Both the position numbers and the translations under genes were made by a program. From Zoogloea sp041914405 (GTDB lineage: Bacteria; Pseudomonadota; Gammaproteobacteria; Burkholderiales; Rhodocyclaceae), in contig NZ_JAYSDK010000033.1 in NCBI RefSeq assembly GCF_041914405.1, positions 1 through 64,000 of the forward strand: DNA of 64,000 bases, written 5' to 3'. Below the pieces are notes generated by a model. That model was given only the letters and a program-made list of their open reading frames with translations, made no database searches and had not been told where the DNA came from. Below, one piece after another: positions 23,608 through 35,304 of the stretch (the first letter of the stretch is position 1; each line of letters starts with the position of its first letter).

Positions 23608-25665
23608 TTATTTGGCCGGCATCGGCTCGAAAGGAGTTTCGAGCGTGGTCGGCTTGTTGGCGTTGAGGGCGCGCATGCAGGCCGGGATGGCATAGATCAC
23701 GATGGCCACCACCAGCAGGATGAAGAGGCCGGACATGGTGGCATCCACATAGTTGTTGGTGATGATCTGGTGCATCTGGTCGATGTTCTTCGCCGGCGCC
23801 AGAACCTCACCCTTGTCGAGGGCAGCCTGGTACTTGTGGGCGTTTGCGAGGAAGCCGATCTTCGGGTTCTCGTGGAACATCTTCTGCCAGCCGGCGGTCA
23901 GCGTGCAGATCAGCAGCCAGACGGTCGGCACGATGGTCACCCACGCAAACTGCTGGCGCTTCATCTTGAACAGCACCACGGTGGCGAGGGTCAGCGCGAC
24001 GCCGGCGAGCATCTGGTTGGCGATACCGAACAGCGGCCACAGGGTGTTGATGCCGCCCAACGGGTCAACCACGCCCTGGTACAGGAAGTAGCCCCAGGCG
24101 GCCACGCACAGGGCGGTGGCGACGAGGCTGGCGAAGATGGAGTCCATCTTGCGCATGGACGGCACGAAGGTGCCCATCAGATCCTGCAGCATGAAGCGGC
24201 CGGCACGGGTGCCCGCATCGACAGCGGTGAGGATGAACAAGGCTTCGAAGAGGATGGCGAAGTGGTACCAGAAGGCCATCATCGCCTTGCCACCGAGGGC
24301 GTTGGAGAGGATGTGAGCCATGCCGACGGCCAGCGTCGGTGCGCCGCCGGCGCGGGAGATGATGGTCTTCTCGCCGACGTCCTGGGCGGTTTGCAGCAGC
24401 ATGTCGGGGGTCAGCACGAAGCCCCACTGGGAGATCGCCATGGCTGCGCTTTCGGCGGTCTTGCCGATCACCGCGGCCGGGCTGTTCATCGCAAAGTAAA
24501 CGCCCGGCTCGATGACCGAGGCGGCGACCAGGGCCATCATGGCGACAAAGGACTCCATCAGCATGCCGCCGTAGCCGATGAAACGGGCGTTCTTCTCGTT
24601 GTCGAGCAGCTTGGGCGTGGTGCCCGAGGAGATCAGCGAGTGGAAGCCCGACACGGCGCCACAGGCGATGGTGATGAAGAGGAAGGGGAACAGGCTGCCG
24701 GACCACACCGGGCCGGTCCCGTCGATGAACTTGGTCAGCGCCGGCATCTGCAGGTTGGGCGCGACAACGGCGATGCCGATGGCCAGGCCGACGATGGTGC
24801 CGATCTTCAGGAAGGTAGACAGGTAGTCGCGCGGGGCGAGCAGCAGCCACACGGGCAGCACCGAGGCGACGAAGCCGTAGCCGACCAGCAGCCAGGTGAG
24901 CTGCTTGCCGTCGAAGGTGAACACCGGGCCCCAGGTTTCGCTGGCGGCGATGTCGCCACCGAAGATGATGGCGGCCATCAGCAGCACGAAGCCGATCAGC
25001 GACATTTCACCGATGCGGCCCGGACGGATGTAGCGACTGTAGACGCCCATCAGCAGTGCGATGGGGATGGTGGCGGCGACGGTGAACATGCCCCACGGGG
25101 ATTCGGCCAGGGCCTTCACGACGATCAGTGCCAGCACCGCAAGGATGATGACCATGATCATGAAGGTGCCGAAAAGGGCGATCACGCCGGGCACCGGGCC
25201 GAGCTCGGTCTTGACCAGGTCACCCAGGGAGCGGCCGTCGCGGCGGGTCGAGATGAACAGGATCATGAAATCCTGCACCGCGCCTGCAAAGACGACGCCG
25301 GCGAGGATCCACAGCATGCCCGGCAAATAGCCCATCTGTGCGGCGAGCACGGGGCCGACCAGCGGGCCGGCGCCGGCGATGGCGGCAAAGTGGTGGCCAA
25401 ACAGCACGTACTTGTCAGTGGGGACGTAGTCGAGGCCGTCGTTGTGGCGAACCGCCGGGGTCATGCGGTTGGGGTCGAGCTCCATCACCTTCTCGGCGAT
25501 GAACAGGCTGTAGTAGCGGTAGGCGATGAGATAGGTACACACCGCGGCGATGACCAGCCAGAGGGCGTTGATGGTCTCGCCGCGATGCAAGGCCACTGTG
25601 CCGAACGCGGCGGCGCCGAGTACGGCAACGGCCCCCCAGCCGAGGTGACGCTGTATGGATGACAT
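23608..25665 (-). CDS. cstA: CstA-family pyruvate/peptide transporter
   Basis: This 685-residue protein starts at MSSIQRHLGWG with AGGAAAA upstream. It has many membrane helices, and the family segments RHNDGLDYVPTDKYVLFGHH, AAIAGAGPLVGPVLAAQMGY and SRAGGAPTLAVGMAHI are easily seen. CstA imports peptides under carbon starvation and, with YbdD, pyruvate in E. coli. It is followed by ybdD in the same transcript. In many proteobacteria it is controlled by CRP or by a pyruvate-sensing two-component system. No CRP site was recognised in the 245-base upstream region. Confidence 0.92.
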   Translation of the reverse strand: MSSIQRHLGWGAVAVLGAAAFGTVALHRGETINALWLVIAAVCTYLIAYRYYSLFIAEKVMELDPNRMTPAVRHNDGLDYVPTDKYVLFGHHFAAIAGAGPLVGPVLAAQMGYLPGMLWILAGVVFAGAVQDFMILFISTRRDGRSLGDLVKTELGPVPGVIALFGTFMIMVIILAVLALIVVKALAESPWGMFTVAATIPIALLMGVYSRYIRPGRIGEMSLIGFVLLMAAIIFGGDIAASETWGPVFTFDGKQLTWLLVGYGFVASVLPVWLLLAPRDYLSTFLKIGTIVGLAIGIAVVAPNLQMPALTKFIDGTGPVWSGSLFPFLFITIACGAVSGFHSLISSGTTPKLLDNEKNARFIGYGGMLMESFVAMMALVAASVIEPGVYFAMNSPAAVIGKTAESAAMAISQWGFVLTPDMLLQTAQDVGEKTIISRAGGAPTLAVGMAHILSNALGGKAMMAFWYHFAILFEALFILTAVDAGTRAGRFMLQDLMGTFVPSMRKMDSIFASLVATALCVAAWGYFLYQGVVDPLGGINTLWPLFGIANQMLAGVALTLATVVLFKMKRQQFAWVTIVPTVWLLICTLTAGWQKMFHENPKIGFLANAHKYQAALDKGEVLAPAKNIDQMHQIITNNYVDATMSGLFILLVVAIVIYAIPACMRALNANKPTTLETPFEPMPAK

Positions 25666-25910
25666 GGTTTTCCTCACTGTCTGTTTCGTGGAGACGCACG
25701 GGCGTCCGCCCGACCAGTGAGGAAGAAATGGCACCGCGCCCGGTAAGGCTACGGCACCGGATCGACCGCGGGGTCGGGAAGAAACCCGTCAGCGGCCCGT
25801 GCTGTGTCTTATAACTTTAGTAGCATCCCGGGCCGATTTCCCCATTGTTTGCATGCGGCCCGGTATGGTCAATCAGGGTTATCACACATTGCGCCCCCGG
25901 TTGACGAAGA

Positions 25911-27872
<1,962 letters not shown>

Positions 27873-27965
27873 GCTGGGGGGAATACGGATGGATTTTGAA
27901 GCGGAGCGGACTATACCGCAGCCCGCTGCCGGCCTGCGAGGGGCGCGGCGATAAGGCCGTGAGGG

Positions 27966-28442
27966 TCAGCGGCCGAGGCTGCTGCGTCCGGCGTTGTCGA
28001 CTGTCTGCCGGGCGATGCGTTCGAGCAGTGCATTGGCTGCTTGGCTGGCGGGGCTGTCGCCGTGGGCCTCGCGCCAGGCCAGGTGCACCGTGCCGGCCTC
28101 CGCCGGCAGGGTGTAGATAGCCATCGACAGCGGGCACTGGGCAACGTTGAGGGGATTCTCGCGGGCGAAGGTCCACGCGATGCGCGCGCTGCAGAAGTGC
28201 AGAACCTCGGCATCCTGATACACCGGCGTTGTCTGCTCCAGCGCCGGCCCGGTGCGTGCCAGCATGTCGCCGAAGCGGCTTGGCGGGGCGGGCACCAGGC
28301 CTTCGGTCTCGATGGCGTCCACCAGTGCCTCGCGGGCGTCGGCGTAGCGGCCGGGCGTGATCGCCAGGTGACGGATCCCGTCGGCCTGGCTGGCCGTGAT
28401 GCCGGCAAGGAACAGGGCGATGGCGAGGAGGGCGCGCGACAT
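27966..28442 (-). CDS. exported DUF302 protein
   Basis: This 158-residue protein starts at MSRALLAIALFLAGITASQA, a signal peptide cleaved at about residue 21; the longer upstream frame is unlikely. The mature part has the DUF302 outline: an initial AREALVDAIETEGLV helix, then DAEVLHFCSARIAWTFARENPLNV, followed by CPLSMAIYTLPAE. This compares with the CNP..A....P....LPC pattern of the family. DUF302 proteins are periplasmic and of unknown function; some are linked to sulfur or heavy-metal genes. It is transcribed alone, ahead of parE, and divergent from the FmdE-like gene. Confidence 0.72.
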   Translation of the reverse strand: MSRALLAIALFLAGITASQADGIRHLAITPGRYADAREALVDAIETEGLVPAPPSRFGDMLARTGPALEQTTPVYQDAEVLHFCSARIAWTFARENPLNVAQCPLSMAIYTLPAEAGTVHLAWREAHGDSPASQAANALLERIARQTVDNAGRSSLGR

Positions 28443-28642
28443 GGGCTTGGGACTCCGGCGAGGGCAGGACAGTTGCGGGCAGGCGAGGGGCCGACGATAG
28501 CACTGCCGGCGGGATGGATTGAAGTGCCACGGCCGTTTGGCGGAAATGCACCGGCGCGCATATCGCAGATCAAGGCCCGCCGTCGGGAAGCGCCTTAGGG
28601 TGGCGTCCATCTGTTCTGTGTGGAGTGGTACCGGGAGTCGTC

Positions 28643-29254
28643 ATGAGTTACCCCAGTTTCTTCGATGAAGTACCCCCGCTGCGGATGCGCGATCCGTTGG
28701 CGGCATTTCTGGGCGCCACCGAGGGTGGCGTGATCGAATACCGCTATATCGATGCGGTGCGCCTGGCCGGGCATTCCTGCCCGACGGTGGCGAGCGCCTA
28801 CCGGCTGACCGGCCTGGCGCTGGCGGCGCTCTACGGCGGCGAGGTGCCAGAGCGCGGCGGCGTGCACGTGAGTTTCCGCGACAGCCGGACGGCCGGTGTG
28901 ACTGGCGTGATCGCCAACGTGGTGTCGCTGCTGACCGGTGCGACGGTCGATACCGGCTTCAAGGGGCTGGCGGGGCGATTCGATCGCCGCGATCTGCTCG
29001 CCTTCGACGCCGAGCAGCCCCTCGATCTGCGTTTCCGCCGTGTGGACAGCGGCGCGGCTGTGGATGTGATGAGCACGCTGCGTGAGGTGCCGGCCAATCC
29101 GCGCATGATGCCGTTGATGCACCTGTGCCTGGCGGGCCAGGCCAGCACAGATGAGGTACAGGAGTTCCGGCGGCTGTGGCAGGACCGCGTCCGGCGGGTG
29201 CTGCTGGAGCATGGTGACGATCCCGGCGTGTTTGTCGTTCGTCCGGTCAATTGA
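28643..29254 (+). CDS. FmdE-like protein
   Basis: The 203-residue soluble protein starts at MSYPSFFDEVPP; an in-frame ATG six codons upstream (28625) is the alternative. The core GHSCPTVASAYRLTGLALAA, followed by an Asp/Ser-rich glycine turn (SFRDSRTAGVTG), resembles the FmdE domain (formylmethanofuran dehydrogenase subunit E), whose His and Cys bind metal. In non-methanogens FmdE-like proteins occur with molybdenum or metal-dependent enzymes, without a proven activity. The gene pairs with a ferritin-like gene 15 bases downstream, suggesting a metal- or redox-linked role. Confidence 0.65.
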   Translation: MSYPSFFDEVPPLRMRDPLAAFLGATEGGVIEYRYIDAVRLAGHSCPTVASAYRLTGLALAALYGGEVPERGGVHVSFRDSRTAGVTGVIANVVSLLTGATVDTGFKGLAGRFDRRDLLAFDAEQPLDLRFRRVDSGAAVDVMSTLREVPANPRMMPLMHLCLAGQASTDEVQEFRRLWQDRVRRVLLEHGDDPGVFVVRPVN

Positions 29255-29269
29255 GCAAAGGAGTATCTG

Positions 29270-29812
29270 ATGAGCCGCAAGACTGGCCGACAAATTGACC
29301 CTCCCGCCGCTGAGACGGAGGCGCGCTATGCCTCGCCGCCCTGTTATGCCGGCGATTTTCCAGGGCACTTTGGAGAAGAGGCGCCGAGCGCCGAGGCGCT
29401 GCGCATCGAGCGCCTGAATGCACTGCTGGAAGCGGAGCGCGCCGGCGCAAAGGTGCTCGCCATCCTGCGTGATGAGCTGGATGCGCGTGCGCCCCTGCGC
29501 GGTCTGCTGGAGCGCTTGCAGCAGGACGAAGGCCGTAACGCGGTGGTGCTCTACAAGACTATCCGGCGCCTGGGCGGGGTGGCCTCCCATGAGACGGGCG
29601 CTTTCGTGCACAAGACGCTCGCCATCGATGGACTGGAGGCCCGCCTGCATTTCCTGAACAAGGGGCAGGCCTGGGTTGTGCGCAAGATCGACGAGGTGCT
29701 GCCGGACATGGAGGATGGTGAGGCGCGTGCGATGCTGGAGGCCATGCGTGTTTCCCATGTGGACAACATTGCGGCCTGCGAGGCCGCCCTAGGCAGTCCG
29801 CCGCCGCGCTGA
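29270..29812 (+). CDS. ferritin-like DUF6306-type protein
   Basis: This 180-residue protein has a 40-residue Pro-rich leader (PPCYAGDFPGHFGEEAP) followed by a helical bundle: RIERLNALLEAERAGAKVLA, LLERLQQDEGRNAVVLYKTI, and then HVDNIAACEAAL. Spaced Glu and His residues (E in EAERAG, E in QQDEGRN, H in SHETG and SHVDN) resemble diiron ligands of ferritin-like proteins. The family assignment is from pattern only. It follows the FmdE-like gene at a 15-base gap with AAAGGAG before the ATG, and is convergent with the GGDEF regulator. Confidence 0.65.
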   Translation: MSRKTGRQIDPPAAETEARYASPPCYAGDFPGHFGEEAPSAEALRIERLNALLEAERAGAKVLAILRDELDARAPLRGLLERLQQDEGRNAVVLYKTIRRLGGVASHETGAFVHKTLAIDGLEARLHFLNKGQAWVVRKIDEVLPDMEDGEARAMLEAMRVSHVDNIAACEAALGSPPPR

Positions 29813-29829
29813 CGGGGCTCGGCGGCAGA

Positions 29830-31125
29830 TCAGATGTTGGCTTCCCGCAGGGTGTTGCGCCCTGCGGCCTTCGCCGCGTACATCGCGGCGTCGGCACGTT
29901 TGAGGATGCCGTCCACGCTGTCCTCCTTGCCGGAAAACAGGGTCAGGCCGATGCTTGGGGTGCTGGCATAGGGCAGTTCGCCCAGGCGATAAGGGGCGTT
30001 GAGGGTGTCGAGGATCTTGTAGCCGACGCCCCGGGCGTTGGCGATCGCGTCGTCGGCAGGACCAGCAAGATGCTCCAGCATTACGACGAATTCGTCGCCA
30101 CCGAGACGGGCCACGGTGTCTTGCTCCCGTATGCAGCCGGACAGCCGCCGGCCGACTTCGATCAGCAATTGGTCACCTTTGGCATGTCCGTGCGTGTCGT
30201 TCAGCTGCTTGAAGCGATCCATGTCCAGGAACATCAGCGCGCCGAACTGTTTGCTTCTCTGGTTCCGGATGATGGCTTGCTGCAGGCGCTCGATCAGCAG
30301 GCGGCGGTTGGGAAGCTCCGTCAGCGCATCGAAGTAGGCGAGGTGGTGGATCTCCGCCTCGTGGCGCTTGCGCTCGGTGATGTTGGCAATGCTGCCCACC
30401 ATGCGCAGGGGCTCGCCAGTGGTGGCCCGTTCGACCACACGGCCTCGGTCGGCAACCCATACGTAATGCCCGCAGGTATGGCGCAGGCGGTGCTCGCTGG
30501 CGTAGTTGCCTTCACCGGCCAGGCAGGCGCCCAGCACACGCTGTACGCCGGCCCGGTCCTCCGGATGGATCAGCTCCATGAAGGCCTCCACCGGATGGGT
30601 CAGGAAGGACAGGTCGAGGCCCAGGATCTGGCACCAGGATGCGTTGTGATGCACCGCGCCGTCGGTCATCCGCCAGTCCCACACACCTTCGCCGGTGGCC
30701 TCCATCACATAGCGCAGGCATTCCTCGCTGGCCTTCAGCTCCTGGGACAGGCTGCTGATGCGCAGGATGTTGCGGATGCGCAGTTTCACCAGTTCCACCT
30801 TGAAGGGCTTGGTGATGTAGTCGGCGACGCCGAGCAGGAGACCGGACAGCTCCGACTCCAGGTCCGACAGGGCGGTTACGAAAATGATCGGCGTGTTGGC
30901 CAGCGCCGGCTCGGCCTTGAAGCGGCGGCAGGTCTCGAAGCCGTCCATACCGGGCATCATCACGTCGAGCAGGATCAGGTCCGGTGAAGACTCGCGGGCC
31001 ATCATGAGCCCTTCAGGCCCCGAACTGGCGATCTGCAGGTCGAATTCGCCGGCCAGGGCCATGCCGAGGGTGTACAGATTGGTTGGCGTGTCGTCGATTG
31101 CCAGGATGCGCGGTTTGTTGTTCAT
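29830..31125 (-). CDS. response regulator with PAS and GGDEF output
   Basis: This 431-residue protein starts at MNNKPRILAIDDTPTN; its ATG overlaps the stop of the large hybrid kinase gene. The receiver domain (1-125) has DD at 10-11, the phospho-Asp in LILLDVMMPG and Lys in TKPF. A PAS domain (about 145-265) precedes the GGDEF domain (270-430), which has an intact RLGGDEFVVML and therefore should make cyclic di-GMP. The coupling makes this the likely output of the kinase at 31122: ligand binding in the periplasm would set cyclic di-GMP levels. Confidence 0.92.
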   Translation of the reverse strand: MNNKPRILAIDDTPTNLYTLGMALAGEFDLQIASSGPEGLMMARESSPDLILLDVMMPGMDGFETCRRFKAEPALANTPIIFVTALSDLESELSGLLLGVADYITKPFKVELVKLRIRNILRISSLSQELKASEECLRYVMEATGEGVWDWRMTDGAVHHNASWCQILGLDLSFLTHPVEAFMELIHPEDRAGVQRVLGACLAGEGNYASEHRLRHTCGHYVWVADRGRVVERATTGEPLRMVGSIANITERKRHEAEIHHLAYFDALTELPNRRLLIERLQQAIIRNQRSKQFGALMFLDMDRFKQLNDTHGHAKGDQLLIEVGRRLSGCIREQDTVARLGGDEFVVMLEHLAGPADDAIANARGVGYKILDTLNAPYRLGELPYASTPSIGLTLFSGKEDSVDGILKRADAAMYAAKAAGRNTLREANI

Positions 31126-34100
31126 GATGGATGTCGGGCACAAATGGTGGCCGCCAGTGCACGCAGCCGTTCCAGGGTTGGGCCGAAGCGGAAGCTGGCG
31201 AGCATGTTGCCGATCTCGCCGATCTCGGCGGAGAGATCGGTACCAGCGGTGAGGGCCTGCAGTTCCTTGAAGCGGATGAGCGCGTCGAACTTCTGGCCGG
31301 CCAGCAGGGGCTCCAGCTCGTTGATCAGGGCCAGCAGGCGTGTGTTGTCCAGCGGCGGGGCGGCAGGGCTGTCCGCGGTGCTGCCGCGCAGCCATTTGGC
31401 GAGGACGGTCTGCAGGGTGTCCAGCGGCACTGGCTTGGTCAGGAAGTCGTTCATACCGGCCTGGATGCTGTGCTGCAAGTCCTCATCATAGGCCGATGCG
31501 GTGAGGGCGATGATCGGTAGGGGAGAGCGATTGTTGGCGCTTTCCCAGGCGCGGATTCGTTCGGTGGCGGTGTAGCCGCTGACGTCCGGCATCTGGCAGT
31601 CCATCAGGACCAGATCCGGCGGAGTCCCCTGGGTGACGGCGTCCACCGCCTCGCGACCGTCGCTGGCGAGGGATACGGTCAGGCCGAGCTTGCCGAGCAG
31701 GGCCGCGATGACCTTGCGTTCGATACCATTGTCGTCCACCACCAGGACATTCCCGCTCAGGACGCAGGTCGTGGCCGGCTTGAGCTCGACTCCGGCACTG
31801 GGATTGTCGCCCTCGAGGCGTTCGACGCGGATCCGGAACCAGAAATGGGAGCCGTGTTCCAGGACACTGTCGACGCCGACCGAGCCGTCCATCAACTCAG
31901 CCAGGCTGCGCACGATGGACAGCCCGAGGCCGGTGCCACCGTACTCCCGGGTCGTCGAGCTGTCGGCCTGGCTGAAGGGCTGGAACAGCAGCCCCAGCTT
32001 GTCCGGGGGGATGCCGATGCCCGTGTCGGATACGGAGAATTCGAGCATGGAGTGCTTGTCATCCCGCTCCACCTCATGGGCGTCGATGTGGATCTCGCCC
32101 TGCGCGGTGAACTTGATCGCGTTGCCGATCAGATTGGAGAGCATCTGGCGCAAGCGGTGAGGGTCGATGAGGAAGCGGGACTCATCACTGCCGTGCCAGC
32201 GGGCTTCGATCACCAGGCCCTTGCGCCAGGCGGTTTCCTCGAACAGCGCCTTGAGCTCCTGCAGGTACGGGCCGGGGGCGAGGGCAGCCGGCTCGATGAG
32301 GAGCTTGCCGGCTTCGATCTTGGACAGGTCGAGCATGTCGTTGAGCAGGGTGAGCAGCGTCTGGCCGGCCTTGATGATGATGTTGGCATACTCCTGGCGC
32401 TGGGCCTCGGCGACGCCGGGGGACAGGAGGATCTGGGCCATGCCGAGGATGCCGTTCATCGGGGTGCGGATTTCGTGGCTCATCGTGGCAAGGAACTGGC
32501 TCTTGGCGAGGCTGGCCATCTCGGCGGCCTGGCGGGCCCGCACCAGCTCGGTGATGTCCACCCGGAAGCCGACGGTGTAGCCGTTGCTGGTGCGTCGTTC
32601 GCGCACTTTCAGCCAGCGGCCGTCGTCCAGGCGCTGGATGATCTCGCAGTCCCCGCTGCGGTGCTGGGCAAGGCGTTCGGCCAGCCATTCTTCCTTCTTG
32701 CCGGCCGCGTCCGGGTAAACGCCGCGCTCCAGGCCGGAGCGCAGGATTTCTTCGAAGCTGTGGCCGACCTCGATCACCGGTCCGGCGCCCCGGTAGACCT
32801 GGCGGTATTCCTCGTTGAAAAAGGCCAGCCTATCCTCTGCATCATAGATTACGAAACCTTCGCCGATGGTGTCGATGGCCGAGCGCAGCAGCTGTTCGCT
32901 TTCGGCGCGCCTGGCCTCGGCCTCCTTACGGGCCGTGATGTCCATGTGGGTGCCGTACATCATCAGGGCACGGCCGTCAGGCGAGCGGCTGATCACCTTG
33001 CCACGGTTGAGGACCCAGGCCCAGCCCCCGGCCTTGGTGCGGATACGTGTCTCGCATTCGTACTGGTCCAGTTCGCCGGCGAAGTGGCGGCGCAACATGG
33101 ACGATGAGCAGGCAAGGTCGTCCGGGTGGATGCGCCGGGTCCAGGTGTCGATGGTGAGCGGGGCGAGTTCCTCAAGTCGGTAGCCGAGCATGGCGGCCCA
33201 GCGTTCGTTGAACTGCACCTCGCCGCTCTGTACGTTCCACTCCCAGGTTCCGGCGTCCGTGCCGCTGAGCACGTTGAAGAGGCGTTGGCGCTCGGTGCTC
33301 AGGTCCTGTTCCCGCTGGTGCCGCTCGGTGACGTCCTCGATGATGCAGAGGCCGTGGGTGATCCGGCCGGCGTCATCGCGCAGTGGGGCAAGTGTGATCC
33401 GCTCGATGAGGAGGCGCCCATCGGCGTGCCGGTTCTCGCACTCGGCGGTCCATACCTGGCCCTTGAGCAGGCAGGTCCAGGCGTCGTCCATGTTGCCCGG
33501 TGACTGCGGGGCGATGTCGAAGAAATCCTCTATGCGGTGCTCGGCGGCTTCTTCGGAGCGCAGGCCGTTGAGGGCGCAGAAGGCCGGGTTGGCGTACTCC
33601 ACCTGGCCATCCACGTCCGCGATGACGATGGGGGTCGGGTTCTGTTCTACGACCTGGGACAGTTTCCGGAAGGCGTCCTCGGCCCGTTTGCGGTCGGTGA
33701 CGTCGCGGGACATCACGATGAAGCGGCAGGGCTGGTTGTTCGGACCTGCCTTGCGAGCGACTGAGAGTTCGAACCAGCGGTCGCCGTCGGGCAGGTGGAG
33801 TCCGATGATGCGGCCGTAATCGGCGCCGTGCTGGAATGCTGAGCGCAGGGCTTCGCGAAGGGTGTCCGCCGAGGCCTTGGGAAGAATGTCGAACGCACTG
33901 CACCCCAGCAACTCTTCGCGTGGGGCCGCGAGATGGGCGGTGCGCCGGGCCCGCACATCCAGGTAGATGCCATTCTCGTCCAGCTCGAACAGCAGATCGG
34001 GGACGGCCTCTAGGGTTGCTGCCAGCTGGGTCTGGCTGCGTCGCAGGTTCTGATTGACCCGCCCGGTGTAAACCGCCACCGAGCCAACGCAGGCGGTGAT

Positions 34101-35108
34101 CGCCAGGGTCAGTACCAGGTAGCGCCAGAGTTCGCTGTCGGTCGTCTTGCCCTTGTCCGGGTCATACAGGAAGCCATCCAGGGAGTAGCTCGCGGGTAGC
34201 AGGCCGATTTCCGCATAGCTGTCGGCAATATGGCGCCAGCGGCCGGCATTCATGTAACCGATGGCGACCAGATCGGCGTGGATCAGGGCAATGTTGCGCT
34301 CAGCTTCGTACTGGAGCTGTTCGCGGCTCTCCTGGTGGCTGTATTTGTCCAGGATCAGGTCGGTGGTTTCGGTCGGGTGGCTCAAGGCATATTCCCAGCC
34401 GCGCAGGCTGGCCTTGATGAAAGCCTTGATCTGTTCGGGGCGGGCGCGCAGCTGCCTTTCGGATGTAAACAGGTTGTCGCCGTAAAAGTCGATGCCTGCC
34501 GCCCGCGGCGTGTACATGTGGTACGGAAAGCGGATCTGGTCGAGTTTGTAGGGCTGATCCGTGAGTTGGGCGCCGAGGGCGTCGGTCTTGCCGCCTGTCA
34601 GGTCGGTGACGTTCAAGCTGGGCGGATGGCGCTGGATGCTGTCGAGGGGAATGCCTTCCCGCTTCAGATACACCAGCAATTCGTCTGCCATCGGGTCGAG
34701 CATGACCCGCTTGCCGAGCAGATCCTGGATGCTGTCGGTCGCGCTGCGGGTTCCGGTGATCATCACGTAGGGAGAGTGCTGCTGGATGACCGCCAGCGCA
34801 ACGACGGGTTTGCCGGCCTTGTGCGCGAGCAGCAGGCTGCTGGAGCCGACGCCGAGATCGGCGCGACCGGCGACCACTTCCTCGACGCTGTCGACGCCCG
34901 GTGCGGCGGCGCGAATCTGCACGTTCAGGCCGGCTTCCTCGTAGAGGCCGCGTTCCTTGGCCATGTAGTAGCCAGCGAACTCGAAGCCGTGCCGCGACTT
35001 CAGCTGAAGGGTGAGGCTGGTGTTCGCCCGCGCGTCGGGCATGCCGAGCAGGGCGTGCACGGCAAGAAGTACCACGACGAGAAGGAAGGAACCGGGTGAA
35101 TTGACCAT
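31122..35108 (-). CDS. hybrid histidine kinase with fused NMT1/ThiY-like periplasmic binding domain
   Basis: The 1328-residue sensor begins with a signal peptide and an entire substrate-binding domain of the NMT1/SsuA type (about 30-315: FEFAGYYMAKERGLYEEAGL, GRADLGVGSSSLLLAHKAGK). A membrane helix follows at 330-347. Four PAS domains come next (around 365-475, 485-600, 605-730 and 735-850). Then come HisKA with SHEIRTPMNGI, an HATPase with NLIGNAIKFT, DTGIGIPPD and GTGLGLSI, a receiver with LVLMDCQMPD, and a short helical C-terminal tail. NMT1-type domains usually bind pyrimidine precursors, sulfonates or nitrate-like ligands. Here binding would control the kinase directly. It is coupled to the receiver-PAS-GGDEF gene. 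Confidence 0.92.
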   Translation of the reverse strand: MVNSPGSFLLVVVLLAVHALLGMPDARANTSLTLQLKSRHGFEFAGYYMAKERGLYEEAGLNVQIRAAAPGVDSVEEVVAGRADLGVGSSSLLLAHKAGKPVVALAVIQQHSPYVMITGTRSATDSIQDLLGKRVMLDPMADELLVYLKREGIPLDSIQRHPPSLNVTDLTGGKTDALGAQLTDQPYKLDQIRFPYHMYTPRAAGIDFYGDNLFTSERQLRARPEQIKAFIKASLRGWEYALSHPTETTDLILDKYSHQESREQLQYEAERNIALIHADLVAIGYMNAGRWRHIADSYAEIGLLPASYSLDGFLYDPDKGKTTDSELWRYLVLTLAITACVGSVAVYTGRVNQNLRRSQTQLAATLEAVPDLLFELDENGIYLDVRARRTAHLAAPREELLGCSAFDILPKASADTLREALRSAFQHGADYGRIIGLHLPDGDRWFELSVARKAGPNNQPCRFIVMSRDVTDRKRAEDAFRKLSQVVEQNPTPIVIADVDGQVEYANPAFCALNGLRSEEAAEHRIEDFFDIAPQSPGNMDDAWTCLLKGQVWTAECENRHADGRLLIERITLAPLRDDAGRITHGLCIIEDVTERHQREQDLSTERQRLFNVLSGTDAGTWEWNVQSGEVQFNERWAAMLGYRLEELAPLTIDTWTRRIHPDDLACSSSMLRRHFAGELDQYECETRIRTKAGGWAWVLNRGKVISRSPDGRALMMYGTHMDITARKEAEARRAESEQLLRSAIDTIGEGFVIYDAEDRLAFFNEEYRQVYRGAGPVIEVGHSFEEILRSGLERGVYPDAAGKKEEWLAERLAQHRSGDCEIIQRLDDGRWLKVRERRTSNGYTVGFRVDITELVRARQAAEMASLAKSQFLATMSHEIRTPMNGILGMAQILLSPGVAEAQRQEYANIIIKAGQTLLTLLNDMLDLSKIEAGKLLIEPAALAPGPYLQELKALFEETAWRKGLVIEARWHGSDESRFLIDPHRLRQMLSNLIGNAIKFTAQGEIHIDAHEVERDDKHSMLEFSVSDTGIGIPPDKLGLLFQPFSQADSSTTREYGGTGLGLSIVRSLAELMDGSVGVDSVLEHGSHFWFRIRVERLEGDNPSAGVELKPATTCVLSGNVLVVDDNGIERKVIAALLGKLGLTVSLASDGREAVDAVTQGTPPDLVLMDCQMPDVSGYTATERIRAWESANNRSPLPIIALTASAYDEDLQHSIQAGMNDFLTKPVPLDTLQTVLAKWLRGSTADSPAAPPLDNTRLLALINELEPLLAGQKFDALIRFKELQALTAGTDLSAEIGEIGNMLASFRFGPTLERLRALAATICARHPS

Positions 35109-35304
35109 GATGAATTTAATGTTTTTGATGAAAATATCAATTCATGGCAGGTCTGTAAATCTATTTTGTCGATATTTTTCAATGTGTGAAATATGCCCGG
35201 GGCGTGTGTGAAACGCTTCACAATCAGATGCTTCCAGCACTGTAGGGATGAAGAGTGCCGGAAATGCCGGGTGGTTCCGCCGTCGGGTTTGCCCGTGCGC
35301 CTGA
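35109..35304 (-). promoter_or_regulatory. AT-rich leader of the NMT1-kinase gene with small dyad
   Basis: This short gap between two kinase genes is markedly AT-rich (35110-35185), as expected of a promoter for the downstream kinase. A dyad GTGAA-ACGC-TTCAC lies at 35208-35221 and could be a regulator site or a small hairpin. No certain -35/-10 pair was found. Confidence 0.35.

Noticed and set aside
23533..25662. 709-residue plus-strand frame across cstA
   Set aside because: Antisense shadow of a membrane transporter; the product is an extremely His/Asp/Gly-rich sequence with no domain.
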